Positions 1 to 11,862 of a stretch of 64,000 bases of DNA are shown one piece after another. Each line of letters begins with the position of its first letter. The first letter of the stretch is position 1. The stretch comes from Theristus sp. LFF4_11 (lineage: Eukaryota; Nematoda; Chromadorea; Monhysterida; Xyalidae), in contig JASANC010003119.1 of the NCBI GenBank assembly GCA_030248135.1, forward strand, positions 124,001 to 188,000, written 5' to 3'. The notes beneath the pieces were generated by a model. The model did not search any database. It was not told where the DNA came from and saw nothing but the letters and a program-made list of their open reading frames with translations. Both the position numbers and the translations under genes were made by a program.

Positions 1-759
1 CCAATTTTCAGCTCTAAACACCTCAGCACACGCCAGTGAGAGCATTTTAGAATTGGAACCTTTTTTTTGGTTCACCCTGTAGTTCATAAAAATTATAATT
101 TAAAGTTTATTCATGTGAAACCGTTGAAAAACAGTGACAAAGCCTACAAAGTGTCCTGCTTTCTTATAACACTTTATTTTCAAATGCATATTGTGTTGCC
201 AGGAACATGACATTGAGCAATGTTTAACTGCCTCGGTAAAAATTAGGCGTCATCAACTGCTTAAACGGGAAATCGTCCAAGATGTTTTCCAAAATTAATC
301 AGAATCAGAAAACATGCAGCGTTGTAATTAAAGTGAAATTACCATAAATTTATCCATCTTGCAGTGTGTGTTTGACATGCGAGTTCCGTATTATCAATTT
401 TTTTCAATTTCTATAGCACATACACAGATACTGTCAACACGTCTGATTAAAATATTGCGCTCGCGATGTGGCTTTTGTGCCAGCTTAGTTGCCAGGAAAA
501 ACATGTGCAGTTTGCGCCACCAATTCAAATTACGTTCTGGAAAAAATGCAACACTATTCCGAATTCCGAATGTAATGATATTCAGCCTAGCTCTAGCAGA
601 GAATGACGAGCGGGCAGCAGCAGTGCTTAGGCAGCGACAAGCAAACCGTTGGATTTCGGAGGAGGAAAAAACAGCCAAACAAGTCATTCTTTGCCGACTG
701 AATGGAAAAAGGTTGATTCGGAGAACATGTCGAAGAATTGAAAAACAAAGCCGTTGAAG
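1..759. other. Upstream flank of the Kv1 gene
   Basis: AT-rich DNA with no exon I can support. Open frames of 130-156 codons on both strands here have no recognisable domain and look like chance. The last 100 bp probably belong to the Kv1 5' UTR. Confidence 0.4.
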
Positions 760-3700
760 ATGATGGAGGCAGCGCTCAGTGGCGCGTCGTCGTCGACTAA
801 CGCGTGTGCCCCGCAGAATCGCAAATACTCCGTCACGACGCCGATGCTCATACAACAGCAACAAAATCGCAAGCGATCATCACAGAACCTACTCGCTAGG
901 AACCAGTCGTGTTCGTCGTTTCAAAATGTCAATAACACAATCGCAACTACCGAAAAACGCTCGCCAAAACCGAGGTAGGAGAGAAACACTGCAATTACTG
1001 ACAAATCAAATGTTGAAGATCACCAGTGCTCGAGATTATTTCTGGCAATGAAAAATATTATGCATCATTAGCTTTTTTTGCATAACAGGCGGAATAATGT
1101 TGAAGGGATCTGTGGAAAAGTCGCACAGTTGAAAACTGAGCGCACTGTTTTGCGTCCGAACTAGCCCGAATATAAGTTAAAATAGATTTAATGCGTGGTT
1201 TAGTTCTGTTTAGCATTTTTTTGCACAAAACTACCGTCGAACTACCTTCATTCAATTTTGCTCACTGAAAATTTCGCGCAACCGTGAAACATCATTTTCT
1301 ATCTGTGCGTGCAAAAGCATGTTACGAGTTACGACACGTTAATGAGAAAGATATTTTACCTGAACCTGATCGCTGATTCTTTTTCTCAAAATTGCCGGTT
1401 GCCTTTTTATTTTTTTGCCATGCCATTTTATTTCATGTTGAAAAACAAATTAGATGCACATTTTCTTCACACAGCCAAATCCCATGCACTTTAGTGTTTT
1501 TGTACAATGTGTTCCATTTTTTTTGGTTCCGGGTGTTCCGGGTATCCTGCCTTCAGGTGCACATACTCTTTTTTGTGCAAGAGACTTTACGATATTTTGA
1601 CCAGTTTCTCACATGCGGACGCCACGCCACAAATTACTCCGTGCGCAGCAAACTGTGCCGTGCATATATTCATAAGCAATTAGTCAGCTAACTCCCTGGT
1701 GGATTGTTTGACGACGGCAGGGTTACATGCAGCTTGCACGGCACGCCTCATGTTGTTGATCTTGTTCACCTGAAAAGACTCGCAAGCTGCACACGAAATG
1801 CACACTGTAGCCCTTTTACTGCGCGTGTAAACGCGCACACTTGAAGTTAGAGCCCGTAAAGGGAAGCATCACAGCCACAGCAGAGCTCTTACAAGCTGCG
1901 CTAGGCAGATATGTTCTCATTATTTTCTTCGCGCGAGTTATTTAAATAATAAAGCGGCTTCAGCACGCACGGCCGGTGCGTGGGACACCGACGGAACCTG
2001 CACAAGCATTGCATCTGCGTGGCTTTCATTTGTTCGTCCTCTGTCGAGCGCCGTGCGTCCGAGAAATATCGAGCTGCTAATTGTGTTTTGTTGCGAAGCC
2101 TTTCGACGTTCATAACAGTACATCGTGTAATCGCTTCAAATATAAAATAAAACTTCTGACGTCTTCTGGCCCCAGCACTATGGTACGTAAGTAGGTTTGC
2201 GTTTGCATATACGATCTACATACCGTATATACGGTACAACCAAACAACACTGTTCAATCGTTTTTTTACGTGTGATGAACGCGTGGAGTTCTGTGATGCA
2301 ACCAGCCTCAAAGAAGCACACTTATTCACACACATTCAGCGGGTTTTGTAAAAGCAAAGCGGGATTTGAGGGCTCGAAGGCTAACCGTGACCATGCGAGC
2401 GCTAACCATGTGCGGCTTCCATCTAGCAAAAGTGCGGTTAAAAAAATTCTGCGCAGGTCAAATAAAAATACAGCGGACAGTAAGAGTATATGATTATTTA
2501 AATGAGAGATTGTTGACTTCCTTCGGCGGTGCAATATTGATTGGACACAGTCTGATGCATTCTAGCAACGTCTTAGCGCCGCTCTTTTATCAGAGTTGAC
2601 TGTTCTATTGCGTGTTCCTGAGGTGCAGTTCATTATGTGCGAGTGCGCGCCGATGTGCGAGCAGTCAGCTGAGCGTAGTGCAGCGCATTGCCATTTGCCG
2701 CCCGCGTCAACCTTCTGTCTTCGCGGTCGATGTTATCAAGCGTGCTGCAAGCGGTTATTGTGCGGCCAATGACAGGCGCTACCGAGTTCATTCGGCGTCA
2801 CTCGGCCACCTCAAAATGCTCAATGTTTACAACGCAAAAAGTGAAACACAGAAAAGCCTCAGCGACATCCAGCTCGCGGTCGGTGTCGTTCAACGTTCAA
2901 CTGTATTTCATACAAATTTACGAGTTTTTCATAAATCCCTTTTCGAAAACGAAGCTATCCAAAGACTCCTGGTCTTTTATTGAACATGACAGAAGCAGGA
3001 CGAATCAGTGCAAGCAAATCGAAGAACGCAGTGACACACGCCACGTATGGAAGCGGACATTAGTTCAATCCACATAATGGCGCCAAAGCAAAAGCACAAA
3101 GCACACGTGCTGCGCCGAAATAAACGGAAATTACATGTGACGCAGCGTGCGGCAAACTGTCGCTCCGTTCTGCTTTGTATATACACCCTCTGCACTTGTA
3201 GATTCTTATTTTTCCGTCAGAAAACTTTAATGTAGCCCAACAGTAATTCGGTTTTATTAGTGTTCTCACTCTGACACTTTCGCGTAGTTAATTCAATCCA
3301 TTGGGCATTAAAAAGATTACGGTTTGCCCGTCACAAAATGATTTATTTAAGCAGTACCCTGAACCAAGTGTTCAAAGGCAGGTAAGAAATACTTTCAAAG
3401 AGAATTTGGTGTAACTTCGCAAGTTTTGAAAGTGTCGATCATGCAAAGTATATCGACTCCAGCTGAAATCTGCAAAATAGCACAGCATTTAGTGTTGTGA
3501 TTACAGGGTGACGCCGCATCAGACGGTGCCACCGCAGGACGACCAGCAGGCGGACTCCACGGGCACCACGGGCGCGGCGCAATCGCCGGCCGTGCATTTC
3601 GATGACGTCACCAGAGCAGCCGAGCACAGCGCACTTAGGCACATGCCTGCGTCCGCACAACGAATCACGATCAACGTCAGCGGGTGAGCATTTTTACGAT

Positions 3701-5818
3701 CGTTGCACAACACAAAAACAGTACTGCCGCGAGAAGAACGACACGCACGGAAAATCAACTTTCAGGATGAAGTTCGAAACGCTGTATGTAACGTTGAACA
3801 AGTTCCCGCACACTCTGCTCGGCGATCCCGCGCGGCGGCTGCAGTTCTGGGACGAACAACGACGCGAATACTTCTTCGATCGCAATCGACCGAGCTTCGA
3901 CGCTATACTGCATTTCTACCAGTCTGGCGGCAGATTAAGACGACCGATCAACGTGCCGCTGGAAGTGTTCGCCGAAGAAATAAAGTATTTCGACCTCGGC
4001 GAAGAGGTGCTGGCGCGCTTTCGCGAGGACGAAGGATTCATCAAAGAAGACGAACGTCCGCTGCCGAACCACCGACTGAAGCGCAAGCTCTGGCTGTTGT
4101 TTGAATACCCGGAAAGCTCGCAGGCGGCGCGAATCATCGCACTGTTCTCGTTGTCGATCATCTTGCTCAGCATCGTTGTGTTCTGCGTTGAAACGATACC
4201 GGAGGTTCGTGTTCAGAAGTTGCGCTTGAAATCAAACACAACATTAACATGCAGTTTACGCCTTAGTTGCTTGTCTGGTTGCAGGTGAAACATTACACGC
4301 GAACATTTGACGCGACCACGAATCAAACGAAAATCAGTCACGTCGACGTGCCTCGCTATGATGAGCCGTTCTTCCTCATTGAGACCGTCTGTATCGTGTG
4401 GTTCTCGTTTGAGCTGATCATGCGCTGGTTCAGTTGCCCGTCGAAATGGGACTTCTTCAAAAACATGCTGAATCTCATTGACTTCGTCGCGATCATGCCG
4501 TATTTCGTGACACTGTTCACGATGATCGGCGGTCGACAGCAGGCGTCGAACAATCAAACGATGTCGCTCGCGATTCTGCGAGTGATTCGTCTCGTGCGGG
4601 TATTCCGAATTTTCAAGCTGTCACGTCACTCAAAAGGACTGCAGATTCTCGGGCGAACATTGCGCGCGTCCATGCGCGAACTGGGCCTGTTGATATTCTT
4701 CCTGTTCATTGGCGTCGTGCTGTTCAGTTCGGCCGTGTTCTTCGCCGATCAAGACCAACAACAGAACATGTTTCGCTCGATACCGGACGCGTTCTGGTGG
4801 GCGATCATCACGATGACAACGGTCGGCTATGGGGACATGCGTCCGGTGGGGCTCTGGGGCAAACTCGTCGGCTCGCTGTGCGCGATCGCGGGCGTGCTCA
4901 CGATTGCGTTGCCGGTGCCCGTCATCGTCAGCAATTTCAACTATTTCTACCATCGGTAAGTGACCGCAAATGTTTCACTATTTCCCCACATGGTGGCTCT
5001 ATTATGTATTTCAATCAATTAAAAAACTTTGGGTTTTTAAGATAAAAACAACACTTTCGTCAAATTCTGTTTACGATTGAATCGTTCAAAAAACAATGTG
5101 ACGGTTCTTCCAGTGCTTCCAAAAACAGATGACCATTTGATGCTTTTTTAAAAGCCGAAAAAAATGTTTTTTTTTATTTTGTTACTCAAAAAGGAGCTCA
5201 CCGACTGCCGATTGGTTTTGTAGTGAGTTTTCAAAGCCATTCAAATGCAGAGTTATGAATGCTTGTACGAAAAAACGAGAAAAATCGGCTTTGATTTGAC
5301 CGACTCCGTTCGGCCGACCACAAGCCTTTGTCCGATTTGATTGAGCAAATGAAATTTTGTGCACTGGTGAAAGTCGATTGTCTTGCTAGTTGGCATCCAT
5401 CACTTGCTCATTTCAATTCACAAATTGCTTCTAAAAAACCCTCCGCAACGCCACTTGCAGCGAAAACGACCAAGACGACCAAGCGGTGCTGCAGGGTCTG
5501 ACGGACGAGACGATGCCGGACGACACGGGCGGCGACGCCGTCGCGCTGATGCACTCGCCGGCGTTGTCGCATGTGAACGGCGTCGAATGCGACGACACTG
5601 AACGCCAGTTGGAGGAGGGCAAGTTGCTGCTGCTGCGACAGCACCACCACCAACAGCCACCGACCGCCAACAACGACTCGCCCTCGCGGCCGATGCTGGC
5701 GCGCACGAACAGCGTGCACAGCGAGACGCAGCCGTCCGCAGCCGCCACACACCGACGCACCAAGCTGCACACCATTCGCTCGGCGGCGTTGTCCGCGTCC
5801 GCTGAAACGGACCTGTAG
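760..5818 (+). CDS. Shaker/KCNA-like: Shaker-type (Kv1) voltage-gated potassium channel
   Basis: Alpha subunit of a tetrameric delayed-rectifier or A-type K+ channel of the plasma membrane. Five exons join in phase: 760-974, 3507-3683, 3766-4204, 4285-4955 and 5461-5818, giving 619 aa. The order is a Gln/Ser-rich cytoplasmic N-terminus, a T1 tetramerisation domain (from RITINVSG at about residue 124, including [12 protein letters not shown] and [15 protein letters not shown]), S1 (about 252-274), S2, S3, an S4 sensor with regularly spaced Arg ([20 protein letters not shown]), S5, the pore with TMTTVGYGD, and S6 with the [15 protein letters not shown] gate. The C-terminus is ETDL, a PDZ-binding tail like Shaker ETDV. 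The residue after GYGDM is Arg, where Shaker has Thr449. Start: ATG at 760, with a second ATG at 763. Exons 2-5 are secure; exon 1 rests on phase match, acceptor and composition, and 2730-2878 is an alternative. Confidence 0.95.
975..3506 (+). other. Large Kv1 intron 1
   Basis: A 2.5-kb intron between the first coding exon (donor gtagga) and the exon at 3507 (acceptor ttacag). It is AT-rich except for about 2600-2900, which holds the candidate alternative first exon. A palindromic stretch rich in TATACGGTA lies near 2220. Nothing else stands out. Confidence 0.6.
2730..2878 (+). CDS. Possible alternative first exon of the Kv1 gene
   Basis: An ATG at 2730 opens 149 nt ending at the donor gtcggt (2879). 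The exon ends in phase 2, as the upstream first exon does, so it would splice in frame to the exon at 3507. The encoded N-terminus starts with a short hydrophobic run ([11 protein letters not shown]) and continues with many Arg, Lys and Ser residues. That is the layout of an N-type inactivation ball and chain, and Shaker genes are known to use alternative N-terminal exons. The exon is GC-rich inside an AT-rich intron. No transcript evidence is available, so this is inference. Confidence 0.4.
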
Positions 5819-7407
5819 AAAAACGGACTGCCGACGCCGCCTTGTGTCTCCGGACAAGCCTTGCTTGCGAACGCAGCCGTTGGACAGTGACTGAATGATG
5901 CTCAATTGTTCGATTCTCCTCTGCAGGCCTGGATGAGCGACTGACGTTATGAGAATGCTTCAAATTGATTTTTTTTCGTCGGCTATCTCGCGTGGAATAG
6001 CGCATGAATCTCATTCCAGTGGCCATCAATTTCGCAACAGTTCGCAATTTGAGATCAACTGCAGTTATCGGGTAGATGTGTTTCTGTGAAAGAAAAAAAG
6101 CTCATTTGTCTGTTACGATATACGAACCAACCGATGACAATCCATCTCAATCAACAGTGAAATGAAAACACATATTTGGTGTCAAACTGAAGTTATCAAA
6201 CTAAACATGTCACTTCGCATTGTTTTTCTGTGGCAGCTCGTCATGTTGGCCACACACCTGTTTGTTTCGTTAAGTGGTTTTCAAAATAAAAATGCACACA
6301 ACGAAAAAACTTTTATTTGTAAAAAATGTCGGTGCTATTGTGCTATGTGATTGTGCGCATAATCTGTGGTCTCTGAGAGAGTTATCATCAGCGTCAACTT
6401 GAGATTTCTAAACTTTCTGCAAATCAAATTTTGTTTTTCACATTTCCACGGTCACCATCGATAATACTACTTTTGGTGCGCAGATATCGAACAGTAAAAT
6501 TGCGACATTATTTTGGTTCACGGAGGAAAATGTTTCAGCCACACGCAGCAGCAAATGGTGCTTTTTATTTGTCAGCACGGTTTTGTATCAAAGTCATGCA
6601 AAGAGCAATCCAGAGTTGACAATCATAAATTTTGTATATCTTTGTAGCGAAGCCACAGCCATTCATTCAGAACTAATAACATGTGGTATAAAAATCTCTG
6701 TCTCATTGTTAACAAGGAACAAGCAAACAACAACAAAAAACTTTCAAAAAAATTGTTGAAACTTTTGAAACAAGACGGTTTGCCGAAGAGAGGTTGAAGG
6801 CAAAACAGAAGACGCACAAAAGAGGATCACACGGTGAAACACAGTGATGGTGGTGGGAAAAGTTGGTGGATGGAAGCAGCAATACGCAATACTGGCAAAT
6901 TCAGTGTGGAAGACAAATCTGAAATCTGAAAACATACACCGACGCCTAATGAACATGATAAAAATCCTCGATATAAACAGATTGGCCCGTATTTTTTCAC
7001 CACAAAAAAACGCAAGAATATCGAAACAAACAAAACACTGGTCTCCAAAATCATGTGACCAAAACAAGAGACAAAAAACGGCAAAAAAAGCCCATCACAT
7101 TTTTGGCTGATCGTTAAGCCTAAGGCCTAACTAAATAACAAAAAAATACGTTGAGGAGGCACACAGAGGAGAAACATAGCACAACATCAATTTACAATCA
7201 CCTCTACACTTGCCATCAAAATCGGCAAGCAAAAATCTGTCACCCGGGCGAAGAGAAAAGAAACAGAAGAGCAGATCGGCGTCATGCAAAAAAAACGCGC
7301 GGCCGTAGCGAATGCTACTACAAGCAATCAATCAATCGAGCAGTGGATCGCTGGTTTGATCAGCTGAACGCGCAGAGCACCTGGTGAGCAGCAGCCACTG
7401 CGTTCGT
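5819..7407. other. Convergent intergenic region between Kv1 and FAM20
   Basis: 3' flanks of two convergent genes. The Kv1 3' UTR runs from 5819; an AATAAA at about 6287 is a candidate polyadenylation signal. The rest is AT-rich with only short unsupported open frames. Confidence 0.5.
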
Positions 7408-10400
7408 TCACGCGTTGCGCGTCGCCGCGTCCGCCTCCTTGCGGTCGTTCTGCATGTTCTCGTGCTCGCTGAGCGGCTTGCGATCGTCGGCGCGCCTCTT
7501 TTGAGCCGGCGGCGGTTGTTTTCGCTTTCGCTCGCGCTTGCCGTCCTCTTTGCTACGCGAGTCCGTCACCGGGTATTCACCGTCGAACTCGACATCGGCG
7601 TTGTCGTAGCGCGCCATGACCACGTTGGCGACGCCGCCCTGCCGGTGGATGCACTTGTCCAGCTGCTCCATGATCGTGTGCAGGCGGCGTTCAATCGCCA
7701 CGTAGTGCTTCACCGGCAGCAGCGGAAACGCCGGATCGTGCTCCAGTGACCTGCACGAACGCGAGTTCGGGTATGACACGTTTGCAGCACTGGCATGACA
7801 AACTGACTGGGTAACACGTGTGCAACTAGCTGATTGGTTGCTGATCACGCGATGCATGATTCCTGTGCAACTAGCTGATTGGTTGGTGATCACGTGATGC
7901 ATGACTCCTGTGCAACTAGCTGATTGGTTGGTGATCACGTGATACATGACTCCTGTGCAACTAGCTGATTGGTTGGTGATCACGTGATGCATGACTCCTG
8001 TGCAACTAGCTGATTGGTTGGTGATCACGTGATGCATGACTCCTGTGCAACTAGCTGATTGGTTGGTGATCACGTGATGCATGACTCCTGTGCAACTAGC
8101 TGATTGGTTGGTGATCACGTGATGCATGACTCCTGTGCAACGCGTGCACAGAACGCTTGCATCACGTTCGTTGCAACCAATCAACCAAACTACTTAAAAA
8201 TACGCTGTGAGTTGCATTTAATCACAAAAAAAAACTTTTTAAAAGGCAACGAAAGTCAGCACCGGTGTAGCGCCTGCGTGAGCGAGATCGGACCGGAATA
8301 ATAGTTGACTAGCATTTTGAAAGTGGACGGGCGGATGACGCAGCACTGAATCATCGGGTAGAGGATGCTGAGGTCGTCGAAGTCCGTGCGACCGAACCTG
8401 ACGTATTTGTGAAGGAATAACAAACCTTTTTGGAAATGTTATTTTTCAGCGTTTTAAACCAACTAACCCCCTGCCATTGTCCATGTGCAGCGGATACGTC
8501 GGCCGTTGGTCCCAGAGGGTGATCGACTCAAAGTGATGTCTGTCTTGGTTGCCTGCAAGAATCGCAATCGCAAAATCGCGCTTCGACACTCAAAACACGT
8601 TGAACAGAAACGGGATTCGCCAACTCTGACACAGCGGCACGGACCCATGAGGAAGTCGAAAATGTGCAAATCGACGAGATCCAGCAGACGACGCCCGTGT
8701 GCGTAGAACAGTTTACGCTTGACCTTCCAGTCGCAGTAGCTCATGTCCTCCTGCCAGGCGGCCAGTTGCGTGCGTTTCGAGTACGTTCTGCGAACACAAA
8801 CAACACCACACTAGAAAAACATTCGCCAAGAAAATTTGCAGCAAGACAAAAAGGCTATTGCAAGAGTGCATCACAGCACAGCTGACCTCCTGTAAACGGA
8901 GCGATGATGTTTGCGAGGCACATCGTCCTCAGTTGGCAAGAACACTTGCAACGAGCCTTCTTTGAGCAATGGCTTGCCGCAGATTGCGTGCGTTGTATCA
9001 CAATAATAGTCGCATTTGCTGACGAAACACAGGTTTTTGGCTGAAAACAAACCGGTCGCTCACATTGATTACCGCAGCTAAAGACACATTTGCTAACTGA
9101 CGTTGGAACGGGACAAGCACAAACAAGATTTCACTTTTTTCAGCAAACGGAAGTCCGGATTTTCCTCAAAGCTTTTGGGTTTTTTGGTTCAACACTAGAA
9201 ATAGAGTAGAAAATTTTTGTGGTGATTTTGCAATAATGAAGAATTTTGAAGTCCAGGTAAAAATTTTTGAATGTCGGGCAAAAATTTTGGACGCCTCACC
9301 TGGTGACCAGAAGAATGTTTTGTTCAACGCTTTTGCGGAGTGAGGCTGAATTTCGGAAGACAAATTGAAAACTCGACTGACAGTCGGAATCGCACGGCGG
9401 AAACCAAGCACCCTAAAAAATAGTCCATCATTTTCATTTTTCATTATCAAAAATAAAACTTCAGTTATTAGAATTACAAATGTCGAACTACTGTCGCGCA
9501 ACAATGCGATCAGAAAGCCACAATTTTCAAATCCGTACTTGTCGAGGTGAAAGGCGGCAATTTCGGCAGCGTGCCGTTCAAAGTCGGAAAAGTAAAAGTG
9601 ATTCACATCCGATTCGTAGTAACGACCAAACCTGAAACAATATATTTTTTCGTCTGTTTATTCCTTTCAAAAAATATTGGTGCAGCAATATATCACCTCA
9701 TCGGTTTCCAAAGCGCCTCGTGACCATTCTCAAATGTGATCAACAGTTTCACTTGAGTACCGCCCTCCATTATACCTGAGAAAAAAACGTCATTACAAAA
9801 CACACACAGAACGTGTCACTGAGAAATGAAATTCAACCACCAAAATGCATGCTAAAGCAAACAACAACAATGACGCATGTCACTTGCCGACGTGTTTGAC
9901 CGGCCAGTCGTGCACGTCATTCAGCAACTGAGAGATCAGCTCTTCAGAGCGGTACAGATCGCAGCTGCCAATGGAGTTGTAGAAATACTCGTAGCTGTCC
10001 CACTGGTCACGGGGTGCGCTGCCGTAGTACTCCCTGAACATAAACCGTCAATTCGCGTGAATTGGTCCTTTTTGTTGCTGTGTGCCCAGCTTTCAGGTTT
10101 TTTTTTAGTAAAATGCATAACCTGCAACGGTGCAGGCAGCTCCAAATTCCTACCTGCAGTGAGAAATTTTTACCTGCATAGGATAGTTTGACTTTTTTTG
10201 ACTCCACAGTTAATTTTGACTTCACAAACGCAAAAAATGCGTTTCATTGTGAAATTTGGTACCTGCACGGCAAAATTTTTACCTGCACCACGCCGGTCCT
10301 ATTCTAGTAAAAAACACCCTCACAGCTTTGCTGCTTTGGAAACTAGCTTTCCTATGATCACTTACTTCTGCTTGACACTTGAAATGTGTCGAATAAACAA

Positions 10401-11826
10401 CAATAAATATTTTGATGATTTGTGACAATTTTACTGTCACTGGATGATACGAACGAACGAATGAGCTGATACTCGAACATATTCAAACTGCAACGCACCC
10501 ATGGTGTTGTTTCCAATATGCCCCGACAGACGTGTTGAACGGGCATTCGTCTTTGAAGTCACTCGGCGACAACTCCTCCAAGTACCCACGGAGCTCACTG
10601 ACGAGCTCTTCGTCGATCTCCCGCTTATCAAAGTCGAACTGAGCATACTCCCGTCGAATTCGGTCCGGATCGCCCATCGGCTCCTGCGGCCACGGCAAAT
10701 CGTCATAATGCCGATTCGGATCGTTCCTTTTGTCGAACAGCTGATTATAATTGTTGTTGCTGTTCGACTGCGCGTTCACGTTGTTGTTCGTGTTGTGGTT
10801 GTGGCCGGAGTCGGATTTCGTTTTCAGTTTTCGCCCGAATGGCGGCTGCGCTTGCTGTTGTGGCGACTGCGGCTGCGCACCACCGCCGCCGTTCATGTAT
10901 TTTTTCGCTTCATCTGCAATTCAAAAAAGCTTGAGCAGTCGACTGATTGTGGAAACACGGGCAAACAAAAACAACAGACCGAGTAATACCGATAGAGAAC
11001 CAAATTAAAATCGACATGAGAAACAGTGAACTCGCTCGCATGTGCTGTGCTTGCGTTAAAAAGCTCCTGCTCAAATAATCCACGTTCCAAACCTGATTTT
11101 CAAAGGCATAATATCAGCCCACCTTGAAAATCAGGCGCGCCATTGGTTAAGTTTAAGGCATTTGAAAAAAACGGGCACGCCGCGCAGACGCAATTTTTGT
11201 AACGATGTTGAGGATGTTCACAAGAAACACATTTTCCATAACACAACCAACACAACACTTAGGGTTGGTAAAAAAACCGGTTTTTTATATTGCCAGAAAA
11301 AAACGGTTTCTTTTCCGTTTTAAAACCGTTTTAAAACCATAAAAAACCGAATGCTTCCCAGCTCCTAAACTTTCCAGAACTTGGCATCTTGAACTGAAAA
11401 TAGGAAATACATCAAAATTAGTGATTTTGAGCAGCACGGAATGCTGTTTTCGGGCATACAACCGACCCAATTTGCAAAACCACTGCACCGTTTTTTCAAA
11501 AATATAATTTTACATTTTATCAATCAAACGAAGAATTGTGATTTTTGACCACGAAGTTTAAAAATTTTAGCAATGTCCGAGAACAACCAGTTGTGTTGCG
11601 TGAATTAACTGAAGGAAAAACCGGTTTTAAAACGGAAAAGAAACCGTTTTTTTTTCCTGTGCCAACCCTAACAACACTAACGTTGCATTGCTTTCCATTT
11701 CCATTTGTTGCCGCCCGAGCGCAACCGACCGCCGTTCGCCTGTGGCTCGGGTAGGAACAGAATCAAGGCGGTCAACGTGACACAGCCGGCGGCGAGCAGC
11801 GCCACGCGACGCACGTACATTCGCAT
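7408..11826 (-). CDS. FAM20: FAM20 family secretory-pathway kinase
   Basis: Golgi or secreted kinase of the FAM20/Four-jointed family, whose members phosphorylate secreted proteins or proteoglycan xylose. Eleven exons join in phase: 11826-11682, 10913-10499, 10033-9888, 9775-9697, 9631-9539, 9412-9300, 9040-8887, 8787-8645, 8552-8468, 8397-8263 and 7750-7408, giving 616 aa. An N-terminal signal anchor (about residues 8-24) suggests type II Golgi topology. The linker is rich in Gln and Asn. Family blocks are [31 protein letters not shown], the Cys block [40 protein letters not shown] (catalytic loop), DNGRGFG (metal-binding Asp) and [25 protein letters not shown] is closer to FAM20A/C than to FAM20B. 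The basic C-terminal tail after the last family block is unusually long. Intron 3 begins with GC. Start: first Met of an open frame running upstream. Confidence 0.95.
7790..8165. repeat. 45-bp minisatellite in FAM20 intron 10
   Basis: About seven head-to-tail copies of a 45-bp unit; successive TGTGCAAC landmarks fall at 7864, 7909, 7954, 7999, 8044, 8089 and 8134. Each unit contains GCTGATTGGTTGG followed by the palindrome ATCACGTGAT (E-box CACGTG). The unit is a multiple of three, so it leaves an open frame on the minus strand, but the flanking exons splice around it. The same GCTGATTGGTTGG...CACGTGATG text forms the end of inverted-repeat elements elsewhere in the window. Confidence 0.93.
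11260..11670. mobile_element. hAT-like non-autonomous element in FAM20 intron 1
   Basis: The 411-bp element begins TAGGGTTGG and ends CCAACCCTA. It is flanked by an exact 8-bp target-site duplication ACAACACT (11252-11259 and 11671-11678). Its inner ends are A/T-rich with repeated AAACCGGTTTT-type text. The 8-bp duplication and TAGGG ends fit the hAT superfamily. It has no transposase. It sits about ten bases inside the FAM20 exon-1 splice donor. Confidence 0.9.
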
Positions 11827-11862
11827 GACGACGACGACGCGGCCGAAAACACGCTCGAACAA

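Noticed and set aside
394..864. 156-codon minus-strand frame opposite Kv1 exon 1
   Set aside because: Arg/Cys-rich shadow of the exon and flank on the other strand; no domain and no splice-consistent partners.
7790..8165. Possible CRISPR array (regular 45-bp periodicity)
   Set aside because: Units are contiguous with no variable spacers, and the locus is a eukaryotic intron; it is a minisatellite.
7408..8184. 258-codon minus frame with seven copies of a 15-residue repeat
   Set aside because: It is the FAM20 last exon read through into intron 10. The exon 10 donor and exon 11 acceptor give the conserved family sequence, so the repeated peptide is intronic and not translated.
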